Of a stretch of 64,000 bases of DNA, positions 1-23,941 are shown piece after piece. Position numbers and translations under genes: made by a program. The stretch's first letter is position 1. Each line of letters opens with the position of its first letter. The notes under the pieces are model-generated. The model was not told the origin of the DNA, made no database searches, and saw only the letters and a list, made by a program, of their open reading frames with translations. The stretch is taken from NCBI RefSeq assembly GCF_000003815.2, contig NC_049990.1:13455460-13519459 (forward strand), in the 5' to 3' direction. This DNA comes from Branchiostoma floridae (Eukaryota > Chordata > Leptocardii > Amphioxiformes > Branchiostomatidae).

Positions 1-984
1 GAATCCATAGAAAAACCGTAACGAGAAGACAGAAAGCATTTTGACTACTGAAAATTACTTTGTTTTTTTTCTACATGGCTTGAAAGCGAATGAAGTTTCG
101 CCTGGAATAACCGCTAAGCGAACCCTTCGGTCACCGAAAAGCGACCCCATACGGTGGAACTTCCAGAATCTTTAAGAAAATGTGCGTTACTTTGATCACT
201 TGAATCCCATAGAAAAACCCGTAACGAGAAGACAGAAAGCATTTTGACTACTGAAAATTACTTTGTTTTTTTTCTACATGGCTTGAAAGCGAATGAAGTT
301 TCGCCTGGAATAACCGCTAAGCGAACCCTTCGGTCACCGAAAAGCGACCCCATACGGTGGAACTTCCAGAATCTTTAAGAAAATGTGCGTTACTTTAATC
401 ACTTGAATCCCATAGAAAAACCCGTAACGAGAAGACAGAAAGCATTTTGACTACTGAAAATTACTTTGTTTTTTTTCTACATGGCTTGAAAGCGAATGAA
501 GTTTCGCCTGGAATAACCGCTAAGCGAACCCTTCGGTCACCGAAAAGCGACCCCATACGGTGGAACTTCCAGAATCTTTAAGAAAATGTGCGTTACTTTG
601 ATCACTTGAATCCCATAGAAAAACCCGTAACGAGAAGACAGAAAGCATTTTGACTACTGAAAATTACTTTGTTTTTTTTTCTACATGGCTTGAAAGCGAA
701 TGAAGTTTCGCCTGGAATAACCGCTAAGCGAACCCTTCGGTCACTGAAAAGCGACCCCATACGGTGGAACTTCCAGAATCTTTAAGAAAATGTGCGTTAC
801 TTTGATCACTTGAATCCCATAGAAAAACCCGTAACGAGAAGACAGAAAGCATTTTGACTACTGAAAATTACTTTTTTTTTTTTTCTACATGGCTTGAAAG
901 CGAATGAAGTTTCGCCTGGAATAACCGCTAAGCGAACCCTTCGGTCACCGAAAAGCGACCCCATACGGTGGAACTTCCAGAATC
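1..984. repeat. 203-bp tandem repeat array, about five units
   Basis: Unit starts are visible near 1, 202, 405, 608 and 812, so the period is 203-204 bp. Units are nearly identical: differences are single bases and the length of a T-run. The array begins at or before the window edge, so its true size is unknown. Each unit contains TTTAAG, and the last unit is interrupted there by the next element. A piece of the same unit continues at 1657-1708 on the far side. No coding is supported; the open frames over it are repeats of chance frames. Confidence 0.95.
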
Positions 985-988
985 TTAA

Positions 989-1652
989 CGGAGCACACCC
1001 CAGTTCTTCCGCCACCGGGGTCCGTGGTAGTGCGCAACAAAATAGTGACGAAAGGTTTCCGATGATCTATGTTTGAGTTGAGATTTCTCATTATTTCCTG
1101 CGAAATGACATTAAACGGTTACATGGCTGAAAAGCTTAGGAAATGGTGTGTTTTTGGTGCAAATTGCGTTTTGGTCCGCGGCTTACTTCCGGGATATTCC
1201 TACGCCTGAATGTGATTAGGCTCGTGACCTAGATTGACCTCTGAAGCGCTGTGTTAAGGAAGCCAAGTTGCAATGCCACGCGTCTTGGATGATTAAAAAA
1301 ACTGTAGTACTAGAATTTTCTTCATAATTGGCTGGATTACTCTTTAGACTTTCCTCTTTCTGGCAGTATCAGTCGTGCTTGCCGGAAAAATCTACCTCAT
1401 CTGTTTTATCCAATGCGAAAATGCCCGATTTTGTGCATCATTTTTGACATGAAAATAATGGTTTTTCCCTATAATTTTTCAAAATTAAAGAAGTTGAAGG
1501 ATCGAAACTCAGTTGGTCTTGTAGCTGAAGGAATATCCTCTCACCCCATAACCAGTTATTTTGCTTCATGATAATTCCCTGGAAGGATGGTCGCTAGACT
1601 TCAGGGTGTGCCGCCTCCATTTGAAACCCCAAATAAACTGGGGTGTGCCCCC
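989..1652. mobile_element. Non-autonomous TTAA-flanked (piggyBac-type) element inside the tandem array
   Basis: The element starts CGGAGCACACCCCAG and ends with the near inverse CTGGGGTGTGCCCCC. It is flanked by TTAA at 985-988 and 1653-1656. The uninterrupted units of the array have TTAA at the same point, so both the empty site and the target duplication can be read directly. TTAA duplication is typical of piggyBac transposases. The 664-bp interior has no transposase reading frame, so it would depend on a transposase made elsewhere. Confidence 0.8.
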
Positions 1653-1708
1653 TTAAACAAAGTGTGCGTTACTTTGATCACTTGAATCCCATAGTAAAAC
1701 CCGCATCA

Positions 1709-4700
1709 AGATACCTTGTCATATGTGCAGGAAAGACCGCGAAGTCCCGTTCGTTTATGCATGTTCAGCACCTTCCTTTACCAGTCCTTGGCACCTTTCC
1801 AACGTCCAGGAATGTCTTCCTTTGGTCCAATGATCCTTGGTAGAAAAGACGAGACAAATTAAACTACGAAATATAACGTTAGGTTTAACATAGAAATAGC
1901 CAGAAGAATCATGATCTCATGATGGGTGGCAGGATGTTGAGTGCGCTTTGATGAAATGAAAGTAATGTTGCTGTTTGTTTCAGTCTTAATTTTCGAAAGC
2001 AATTTTTGTTTCTATGGTATACAAAGCCCAGTGCATAGCTGATTCAGTTTCTGTGACTGTGTCGACCCCGGGAATTCCAGTGTTTCTAAAATAAAGGAAT
2101 TAACTACTATGATTTCAGTCACCTGTCTGCCTTTCTGGCCTGTGTCGTTATCTTGGTTCGGGACCCAAGATAACGACATAGGCAGCTTATGTAAAATCAG
2201 CCACACACCAGGCCTGTGCACCACAGAAATGAGCTAAAGCGGCCCCGAATTCAAAAGGAGCCTTCACTTACAAAGTATCCGAATGTGAACCCCTACCAGC
2301 ATCATCACTCGGCATGTCAACAAAACCCACTCAAGCACCTTACCATCTACCATGAGTTTGCTAAGCTAAGGCTAGGCAATTTACACCCCATAAAACACAC
2401 AAGAACTTAACTAAGTTTCAGGTCCTCTGGTAGGGCTCGACGTACACTCGAGCACCGATCTTTCTGGACGTCACCGTACAACTAGCTATCGGACAGTCAA
2501 GGATAAGTCCCACCCTGGATAGTTGCATGCAGTTGATCCTGGCTTGCTGGCTCCAATACTGATATTCTGGAAGGAAGGAAGTGAAATAAGAATTAGGTCG
2601 AAACGTCAATAAAAACCAAAGCGATAGATAATGCACAAGGATGCCTTACATGACATGAAAGTCTGCGTTTTTTTTAGCCGTGAGGTCTGCTTTTACACAA
2701 TAAATGAATGCTAACAACATAGTTATCGTTTCCAAAAGGCTGCTTTAACACAATACAGAATGTCATATATCTCGGGGAAAGGCCTTGTCGTAGATCTACC
2801 GTTTCGAGCACTGTGGGTCTTCAAGATGCGCCGGAGATTTTTCTGACATCTCCCCGGACCTTGTGAAGAACTTCACGGTGACTCTTGGCGCTGCCTTCGG
2901 CAACCCTTGTCTCCATTGTCCGCACATTTCAGCGTACGGTGCGGTATCGGTTAAAGACGAGCATACATCATCTACCTCAACTCACTATTACTGGCACTGC
3001 AACAAACATAAAAGGCTCAACGTTTGCACAACGGCAGTGGGAACGTGACATACAGTAAGATTTGGACACCTTGAATAGGCTGATATGAACTAGTATACGT
3101 AACTACCGCTTAGCAACAAAAACAAAAGGCTCAATGGATTTCATGGTTTTCCAGTGGCAAGTGGGAATGTGATATGCAATTAGAACTGGGCAACTTTCAT
3201 AAAAGACAATCAAGATTAATTCCACCTACACGTCTAATAGCGTGATGCTGAGCAGAGGCACCCGTCGATCTCACCGTTTGGAACGCGTCGCTGGTCTTGT
3301 TGTAGAGGAGTCCGGAGATTCTCTTGACATTTCCCAGGAAGTTGTCGTGAAGAACCTTCCCAAGTCCCTCGCTTCACGATCCCTTGCCAAGGACATTCGG
3401 GCTTACGGTGCGAGCCCGTGTGACGAAATGGCTACGGTCTTGCTTGGTTGAACGATCGACCGTAAATGACAAAACAATAGTCTCGGCAGACGGACAAAGC
3501 CGTCATTTGAGCCCAGGAGTGCCTATCGCAGGTGCTAAATTACCACTCATCTGCGATTGGCCAAGCAATCAATCATCTGCAGGCATCATTGGCTAATACA
3601 TGGCGATTGTGTTTGGTTCATTAACAGAATCCTGACCTGTCATTGGTCAGAAAAATGCACTTTCGGCCATTGGCTACCTCCTCTGATGAAATTAATCCTT
3701 GAATGCAGCAACGCAACTCACAGCGCCCTACTTGTGACAGCGATTTATAACTGTACTGCAACTGGTTGGGTGTTGCAACGTTGTCGCCATAAAAAAAAAA
3801 CAAAGGCAAAAGTCAATTGCAGGTCCTCATGGCAATTATGGGTGCTTCTTTTTATCGAAAGTACAATGTAAACATTCGTTTAGACCAAGGGCCACCACAG
3901 CTCGTCAGTTTAGAGTCCAAAACTTCTCTTAACTCTATTGAGACCGAGTTTTTATGGTCATCCCATCCCACGACCAAACTGTAAGATGTCGTTTCCGGTA
4001 ATCTGCTATTCACCTCACAAGTCTTACAGTACAGTTACTGTAACGGTCCTAAGGCTGTACTGTGCTACTTGTCACGGGAAAGCCAGATTTTAAACTTAAT
4101 GTATATGAATATGTCAGAATCGTAACGGATTCCGATATCAGCATCTTGATTTTTTTTACTCACTGTAAACTGCCAACAATCTGCATAGTGTACTTTTGAT
4201 AAACTTGATAAACTAAAAATATGCCAGAGCTATTGACTAAGGGAAATCGCTTTGACAACCCTATGCTACGTTTAGAAAAGAAAACAAACTTGAGTAAATA
4301 AAACAGAAATGCAATTATTGTATACCACTTTATTCTGAACAAACTTACCATACATTTATCACAAATACAGTATCTACATCTTAATACAAATAATATCCAC
4401 AAATTTTACAGTCTCAGGCTCAATATTAATACAATTTTTTTTCCAAACTATCTACAAATGGTTTTGAAATTCCACTATACACACACTCAGAATGTGAGAA
4501 GTCAAACATAAGGCAAATTAAATCTATGTGTTTTGAAAAATGTACGGATCTTTCTCTATTGTACAATGTAGTAAAACAACAAGGCTATTTTGAAGGCACA
4601 CAAAGTAGATTATTGCATAGAAAAGAGAAGGCGCACGGCCTAAAATGGTAGAGACTCTAAGCTACTTCCTTGAGGAAACTATCTGTATGTAAAATTTTTG

Positions 4701-6410
4701 GAAGAAACCTGAATTCTGTGTGTTTAGCTATTTCTAAATGATATCATACGATATACATTTGTACATGTGCTTTGTGACTTTAGCAGCAATACTTTGACAT
4801 TTAGTAAATAGAATCTCTTCAAAATATATATCTTTTTAGCCTTTCTACCAAGCTGGTATCAATTTGATTTAACAGTGGAATTTCCCCAAAAACTTTGATG
4901 AATGACAGTGAATGATAATTCTAATGCTCTCAGTAACCGTAGTCCGATAGCCTTTCAAGTTGAGGCCGTAGGGGCAGTGGGGCAAAAATGTTTAGGTCCA
5001 CTGAGTCCAAAAAAAAAACTAAATGTCCGAAGCCAAGTCCGGACTTGCAAAAAGCTACTTCCATATACAGTGAAATTTGCACCGGAAAAAGACCCCCCAA
5101 AAATTCATGTTTACACTGGTTGTATATAATTTGCATGCATTTATCACATTGCATTTCAATTCATGCTAACATGCAATTTTATATGCACCATCCCCCCTCC
5201 TCCTCAAAAAAAGAAAACTTTCTAGCGCACATAATATACAGGGACTTAAAGTCCGGACCTGAACCTGGCTCCTGACCTGAACATCGGAGTATAGGCACGC
5301 ACCACTAAACGTGGGTCCCGTGTTCGAGGAGGTGTCGTAAGCACGTCATTATATGATTCAAAAGTCATACAAATGACAGAATGACAAATTGACAGAATGC
5401 TTCAGCCAAAAGTCTGAAACGACAAGTATATGTCCATTTTGCAGCTGCTTTCTATGATTTACAGTATGGTCAGAATTTCTTTTAGCTTTTGCACTTATGG
5501 TCTTTCGTACTTTTCATCATAACACTAACGGTTAACGATAGTTATAGCAAGGTTTAATATACTAAGGAAGCAGGAAGTATAAACTGTTCCTGTCGTCAAC
5601 TCCTGGCTGACCAAAACGTCATTGGTAAATTAATTACTAGTAGTCACGACCGGTCACAGGCGGAAATATCAACATTCGCGTGGGTTGAATCATCTGGCTA
5701 GTTGTTCCGCTTTCGGCTGATCCAAACTACCGTAGGCTGCTACTGTGATCGACTACTACTGCCCTGCGGAGTTTATATACCACGACGTTTATACAGATGA
5801 CGTCATAGACAACTACACATTTTGTTAGGGTTTCAGTAACGAAGCCGACAGTAAATATCAAAGCCTAGACTACACATACAAGTTTTGATGTGCTAAATTA
5901 GGTAAGGATTATTTTATTCTTAAAAAGTCGTATTTCTATTTTAATCATTTTGTTTCATAATACTAAAAATAAAATTTTACTGAAATTAGTCTTCCCTCAA
6001 GCAGCATAATGGTTTCACCCACCACGCCTACGATGTCAAAATGCCGAAATACTATTATTCCGCGTTGTGTGCCATAAAGTTGTGGGCAACTGATTCCTTC
6101 CAGTTAATATTTGTTGGTATACGGTACATTAAAATTACAAAATGATTAAATGTGACTGATTAAAGTGTAAATTGTACCCCACACATCATCTATTTGACGG
6201 AATTTATAAGTGAGAAATGGGGAACTACTTTGCGATGGCGGATGGTTTTCAGTGTGCGCCACACCCTGAACCAAGCCAAGATGGCTGCTCTGGTGGAAAT
6301 TAAGATTTAGCACTGCCGAACAACAGTATTTACAGCTCCTTTCGTCTTTACTACGATGTCTACAAGAATGGATAGCACGGGGAACTATTTCTAGAGAGTC
6401 CATAGGTATA
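1709..6410. other. Intergenic region with no recognised gene
   Basis: No conserved exon was found on either strand. Around 2790-2990 and 3250-3430 two stretches resemble each other (shared CCGGAGATT and GTGAAGAAC blocks), which looks like an old duplicated repeat. The block near 3000-3060 is echoed near 3117-3190. 4150-4900 is AT-rich. 5240-5290 holds a fragment of the GGTACC-ended foldback family seen at 30035. An open frame at 3242-3451 has no recognisable domain and is not called. Confidence 0.5.
3556..3760. promoter_or_regulatory. Cluster of four CCAAT-type boxes with a TATA-like motif
   Basis: ATTGG (CCAAT on the minus strand) occurs at 3556-3560, 3588-3592, 3642-3646 and 3669-3673. A TTTATAAC motif follows near 3746. 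Such a cluster is typical of NF-Y-bound promoters. No transcript or exon could be linked to it, so it is only a candidate. Confidence 0.3.
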
Positions 6411-6565
6411 AACAGTGGTTCAAAGTTGCCTGTGTTCCTTCAGCGCGAAGCTTTTTGGGTGAAAGCCGCTCGGAAGTTGAGGAGGGGACAGACGACTCCG
6501 TCTGTTTTTTGTGGGAGAAGATTTGATTTGGTGTCCGTGAGTGTGAAGAAAGACTGAACTTCAAA
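6410..6565 (+). promoter_or_regulatory. Probable 5' UTR / promoter-proximal region of the kinase gene
   Basis: This is the sequence just before the first coding exon. It is less AT-rich than its surroundings and leads without an evident splice site to the ATG at 6566. There is no TATA box close by. The transcription start cannot be placed from sequence alone. Confidence 0.35.
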
Positions 6566-19412
<12,847 letters not shown>

Positions 19413-20910
19413 GACTGAAACAAGCTTCACCCTCACCATACAGCAAGGACATCACCATCCACACATCCATGCCAAGAAGAATTACTAAGAAGCAGTCTTC
19501 TAACACTCCTTATGTAATATATATATATACATAAATCTATCTATCTATCTATATATGTATGCAAGGAACAAATTTATCTTCAGAGGAATATGGCACTTCC
19601 AACATCAGTTTTTGAGAAGTGGACTAGGAAATAGCTTTGTTGTTCATTCAGGCTAACCCACTGTCAATCTTTCATTTCTGGTTATCCTACATGTACAGTC
19701 ATGTATATGTCATATGCTTTTGTAGAACTTTAAATAGCCAGGTCACTACTGTTTCTTATAATATGAAAAGACATGGACCTGTCTGTTAAAACATTATCTC
19801 AACTGAGTCAAGTATGGAAAACTGTAATTTCTCAGTCCAATGAAAGGGTAGCTGTGGCTGGCATATTGTTGGAAACTTGTCATTAGTTATACAGACAGAT
19901 TTTAAAAGCATAATATTTTTGATCCCAAGTCAGTCAGTTGTATAAGTGAGGTTTTACTGTAAGTGAAGATATCCAAGAAGATAAGACAATGTTACACAGC
20001 AATTCCAGCCTGACACATGCCCCCATATTATCACTTACTCATCTGTAAATGACCACAAATATTACTTCATAAGCAAAAAAGAACGTTTGGAGAAGGGGAA
20101 TGTAACCTGTGTGTACTAATTGAGGAAATAATGGTGTTTGTTGGTGGAATGTTAATCTTTCAAACAAGGCAGAGAGTCTGTACATTTCTTGACCTTTTTT
20201 TCCTCTGCTGATTTTATTTTAGTAGTAGCATAGTACTCAGAAAAACAAAAGGTATCATTTTTACTTTCCTTCTGTGCTCTCCTGTTGTATTACCCACATA
20301 GTTACCTATGCAACTGTCCAGGTGACCCATTATGGTCTGTGTGCCGGAAAAGAACTGTTGGTAACGTTGAACAGTTAAAACTTGTGCCACATGACAATAT
20401 TACATGGTTACTTGTTTCTTCCAAAATTGATATTTCAGACCACATCATTTGTACATTGTTGTAAGTGGAGACTCAAGCATTGAGCAGTATTAATTTGTTT
20501 TGGCTTGTATATTTGCCATGGACCTCACTTTGCAAAGATGCAGTAATACAGGAATAGGTGGAGGGGAGCTAATAGAAATATTTGTAAGGCTGTTCAATAC
20601 CTAATGATTTTGTGGTAAATACTGACAAAATGATAGTGATCAGAGATTCCTCGCCGGACATAGGATTTTGAGATGGATACGTACGTATGATGTGTACGTA
20701 TCCTAGCACTGATTATTCAGAACTGTACGTAGCAGATTTCTTCTCTAGATCTAGAGAAGTAGAGATGGTTTTATTTGCTTCCACTTCATTAGATGTTCTG
20801 TTCTTAAATAAGGTCTTTTAGATGGAATAGATGGTAAAATACAATGCCAAAATTATGGGCAAAATAAGTTGTGTCATCTTTGATGTGATGTATTACATTG
20901 ATGCAATAAA
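19413..20910 (+). other. Probable 3' UTR of the kinase gene
   Basis: No further exon is seen after the stop at 19410-19412. The first well-placed AATAAA is at 20905-20910, giving a UTR of about 1.5 kb. A short TA/CTAT microsatellite lies near 19516-19556. A perfect 20-bp palindrome lies at 20740-20759. The true polyadenylation site is not certain. Confidence 0.45.
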
Positions 20911-21854
20911 TCACCAAAGAAACAACAAATGAAGCATATTTCTCAGTGGTGTTTACTGTACACAATAGGGATGTGTACCTAGATGTATATGCAACAATAG
21001 GCACTAGGATATACTGGTAGGCGAATTCTTGTACACAACCAGGTTAAAAAGCTATTAGACACCTTCCTCAGAGCTTCTGACTGGAGTTCTGCTTCTCTCT
21101 GCCTATGGAGGTGGCACTTTTGCCTGGCTAAATTGGCATTTTGACCTTCCAATCTTTTCTCATTAATGAATTAAGAAAGAATAGAGCCATAATGAATATT
21201 TGATAGATGAGCATGAAAGAATTCTAAATCTGATTTTTTGGGGGCCATATGGATGATGTCATCAGGTTTTATTGCCCCGTATATTATTTTTTTCTATGAG
21301 AAAATACAGCACTTTGATACATACTACCGCAATGAAACTATGTTTTTCATGTGGATATTGACGAAAGCTATATATGTACAAACTCACGGTTGCGCAAATT
21401 TATCTTCTAATGCTCTGTTATTAAAAAACGATTTTTTTTAAAAATTAGATGAAAGTTATTATTTTCCAATTACTAGTTAGTTTCTCAAAATATAAACGTT
21501 TTAAAATTACGTCAGAAAATGACAATGCTTTCAATATGAGTGTCATGGTGATATTCAAGGTATCGCATACTGCATTTTTTACACCCGTTTGAAAAATGGA
21601 CTCTCCTCCCATAACCTGTGACCCCCAGGTAGATGTTGGGTTAGAAGGTCGTGACGTTTCATGATCGCCGGGCTTTGCTTTACAGTCATCTTCCCTAACA
21701 ATATGCGACAGTAGCCATCAAATAGATCTATTCCTACTGTCTACAATTGTTAGGCGTAAAGGAGTCACCAGACAAGCGCCAGTCATAGAAATATTTTACG
21801 ATTTTTCCCCCAATATCTGCTCGGAGATTACTCAAACAAGCCTTTGGCGGCTTC
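20911..21854. other. Intergenic region between the kinase gene and SAP130
   Basis: About 0.9 kb, AT-rich, with no conserved exon and no clear transposon ends. Open frames here are short and unsupported. Confidence 0.5.
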
Positions 21855-22028
21855 TTTGTCCAATCCCTTGCATTGTAACATTCCTGACCAATCAGATCCG
21901 TCGTTAGTACCCACTATGGGAGGGAACGACGTTGCGGTGGAATGCTAGACTGTGTGAAACACGCAGACGATAGATTTTTGTGAAAACCTTCCTTTTTTTG
22001 CAGCAGTAGAGTGGTTTCTTGCTGTGAG
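21855..22028 (+). promoter_or_regulatory. Candidate SAP130 promoter and non-coding first exon
   Basis: CCAAT motifs occur near 21860 and 21888. The following sequence reaches a good donor (GAG|GTGAGTT) at 22029. The next supported exon, at about 23906, carries the ATG. This fits a 5' UTR exon ending at 22028, but the start of transcription is not visible. Confidence 0.4.
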
Positions 22029-23337
22029 GTGAGTTGTGATACATTAGAGATTTACTGGGTGTAGTTTCAGTCCTTTTCGATGATGTATTCTTTCAGAACT
22101 GTGACGTTTGTTGTGGTGAGTGTGGCGCCCAAGGAAGCTAGCGACGAGTTCTGATCCTTTGCTGGAGTGTGACTGAAAAATTATGAGCAAAATAATGTAC
22201 CTGTACAAATTTCTGTCGAGTCTAGGTCAATACCAGTATGCTGGGTGGTCAGATCCTCCATATGTGTGATATAGCTGACGTTCTTGTTGTAAAGGAAAGC
22301 TGGATACGCCTGTACAAGCTACCGAAGGCACCCCGGTTACACCCCCCTCCCCACCCCTGGCCGCGGTTTTACATGTACATACTGTTTCTCAACTCCTACA
22401 CTGCGTTCATGTCCCTAGTTTGTAGCCTATATTTCATTTATTATACTGTACTACTCGAAATTTTGCCACAAAATGGCTGCTATAAGCTAGCAACAACAGC
22501 ACAGCCTACTTCACATGGGCAGACTCACCTCAGTTATTGGGCTATTCCAAACAATCAAGGAGAATGGGGGACGGAAGAGGTTGGATTGGATGGGTGGCTG
22601 AGTCAAAAATGTGGACTGGACATTAGGGTTGGGTCAAAGAAACCTGGATTGGACAGGGGGGTACTACAATTTAGGTAGCACGCGAGCCTCAGATATTTGA
22701 AGCATTACTACATAATTTTTGTATAGATAAGCGGCAGTAACTGTTTCCCGCATTCAGCTGACAACAGACTGATACGTCCGCACTCTCGCTGTTGGACCTG
22801 TCTCAGCTTTTCTCTCAAATTATGGTACCTTTCGGGGGTTTTCATCTTCACTGCAAATTCACTCAACAATTTGATAGAAATCTTCACTGTGTGCCATTCG
22901 CAGAACTTACTATACATCTTGAAGTTGGGACTTGACAATCTTACCTAGCAATTTGGCTCTCTTTCAGCCAATTCTTCTACCAATCTTCTCCAACAAAAAA
23001 TGCAGCCAGCCTTACTCTTAGGTTTTTGCATGAAATACAATGTACGGTGCATGTGAAGTTTGGTGGGAAGTTGGGTAGAAAGACCCTATGTAGGCGGTCA
23101 CAAATATGAATCAAACATTTTGCACAATGCACATCAAATTTCTAGAGGAGCAAATTTCTGCAGGAGTTTGCCTGTGCCTCACATCATTTGGTTGCAAAGT
23201 CTAAAATTGTTTTTGCACAATACTAACATAACAACTCATTATGATTTTGTTAACACAAATTTAAGCAGGATAGTGTCATGAACTGGTACATGTACATGAA
23301 ATACTGGAGGCTGTGTGTGGACCCCATTTGTACACAG

Positions 23338-23690
23338 AGCTCGAAATACCTTTTTCTGCACACCTGCACTGGTGCAGGTAACACTGAAAGTTACCTGCAC
23401 CAGAAAAATTTTACCTGCACCACTGTGCACTCTGAATTTAGGAAGTATGGATCATACTGAAATTGTTCAGGAACAATTGCTATTTTTTTTCTATACTTTA
23501 TAGGTGGTAACAGTCAATGCAGCTAATAACAATCCGCATATACCTACATCATAGGGCATTTATGTATAATAAACTATAAAACCCTCAACATGAACCAGTG
23601 CATGTTAGGTGCAGGTAGACACCAGAAATACCTGCACAGCTCCAATTTACCGGCACTGACCTGCATATGCAGGTGGTATTTCGAGCCCTG
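23338..23690. mobile_element. hAT-type MITE, GGGCTCGAAATACC family, in SAP130 intron 1
   Basis: Ends are AGCTCGAAATACC and GGTATTTCGAGCCCTG, with near-repeat flanks GTACACAG and GTACAGAT. The interior has many CCTGCACC and GGTGCAGGT blocks. A reverse-oriented relative lies at 40719-41036 and a fragment near 32019-32155. Confidence 0.7.
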
Positions 23691-23941
23691 GTACAGATTA
23701 GTCAGTCTGGTAGCATTTACATATTTGAATTTATCATTATAAAATATGAATTTGTATGAAATTAATCTAAATGATTGGAAAGAAGTTCTTTTACTAACTT
23801 GCATGTCATCAACTCTGAACTGTAGTTGTTTAATTATGCCACTACCACATCGGCTAATGGTCTGTTGTACGTTTCATCTTCTTTGCTGTGTCCTGCTATA
23901 TCAGGGTCAGAGCTCAGTGTGACTGTCACTGTCAGTGTGAG

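Noticed and set aside
3242-3451. 69-residue open frame beginning MMLSRGTRRS
   Set aside because: No domain, no splice support and a similar degenerate stretch nearby at 2790, so probably a repeat.
22238-22678. 146-residue open frame in SAP130 intron 1
   Set aside because: Composition is uneven, it holds no recognisable domain, and it lies between the 5' UTR exon and the ATG exon.
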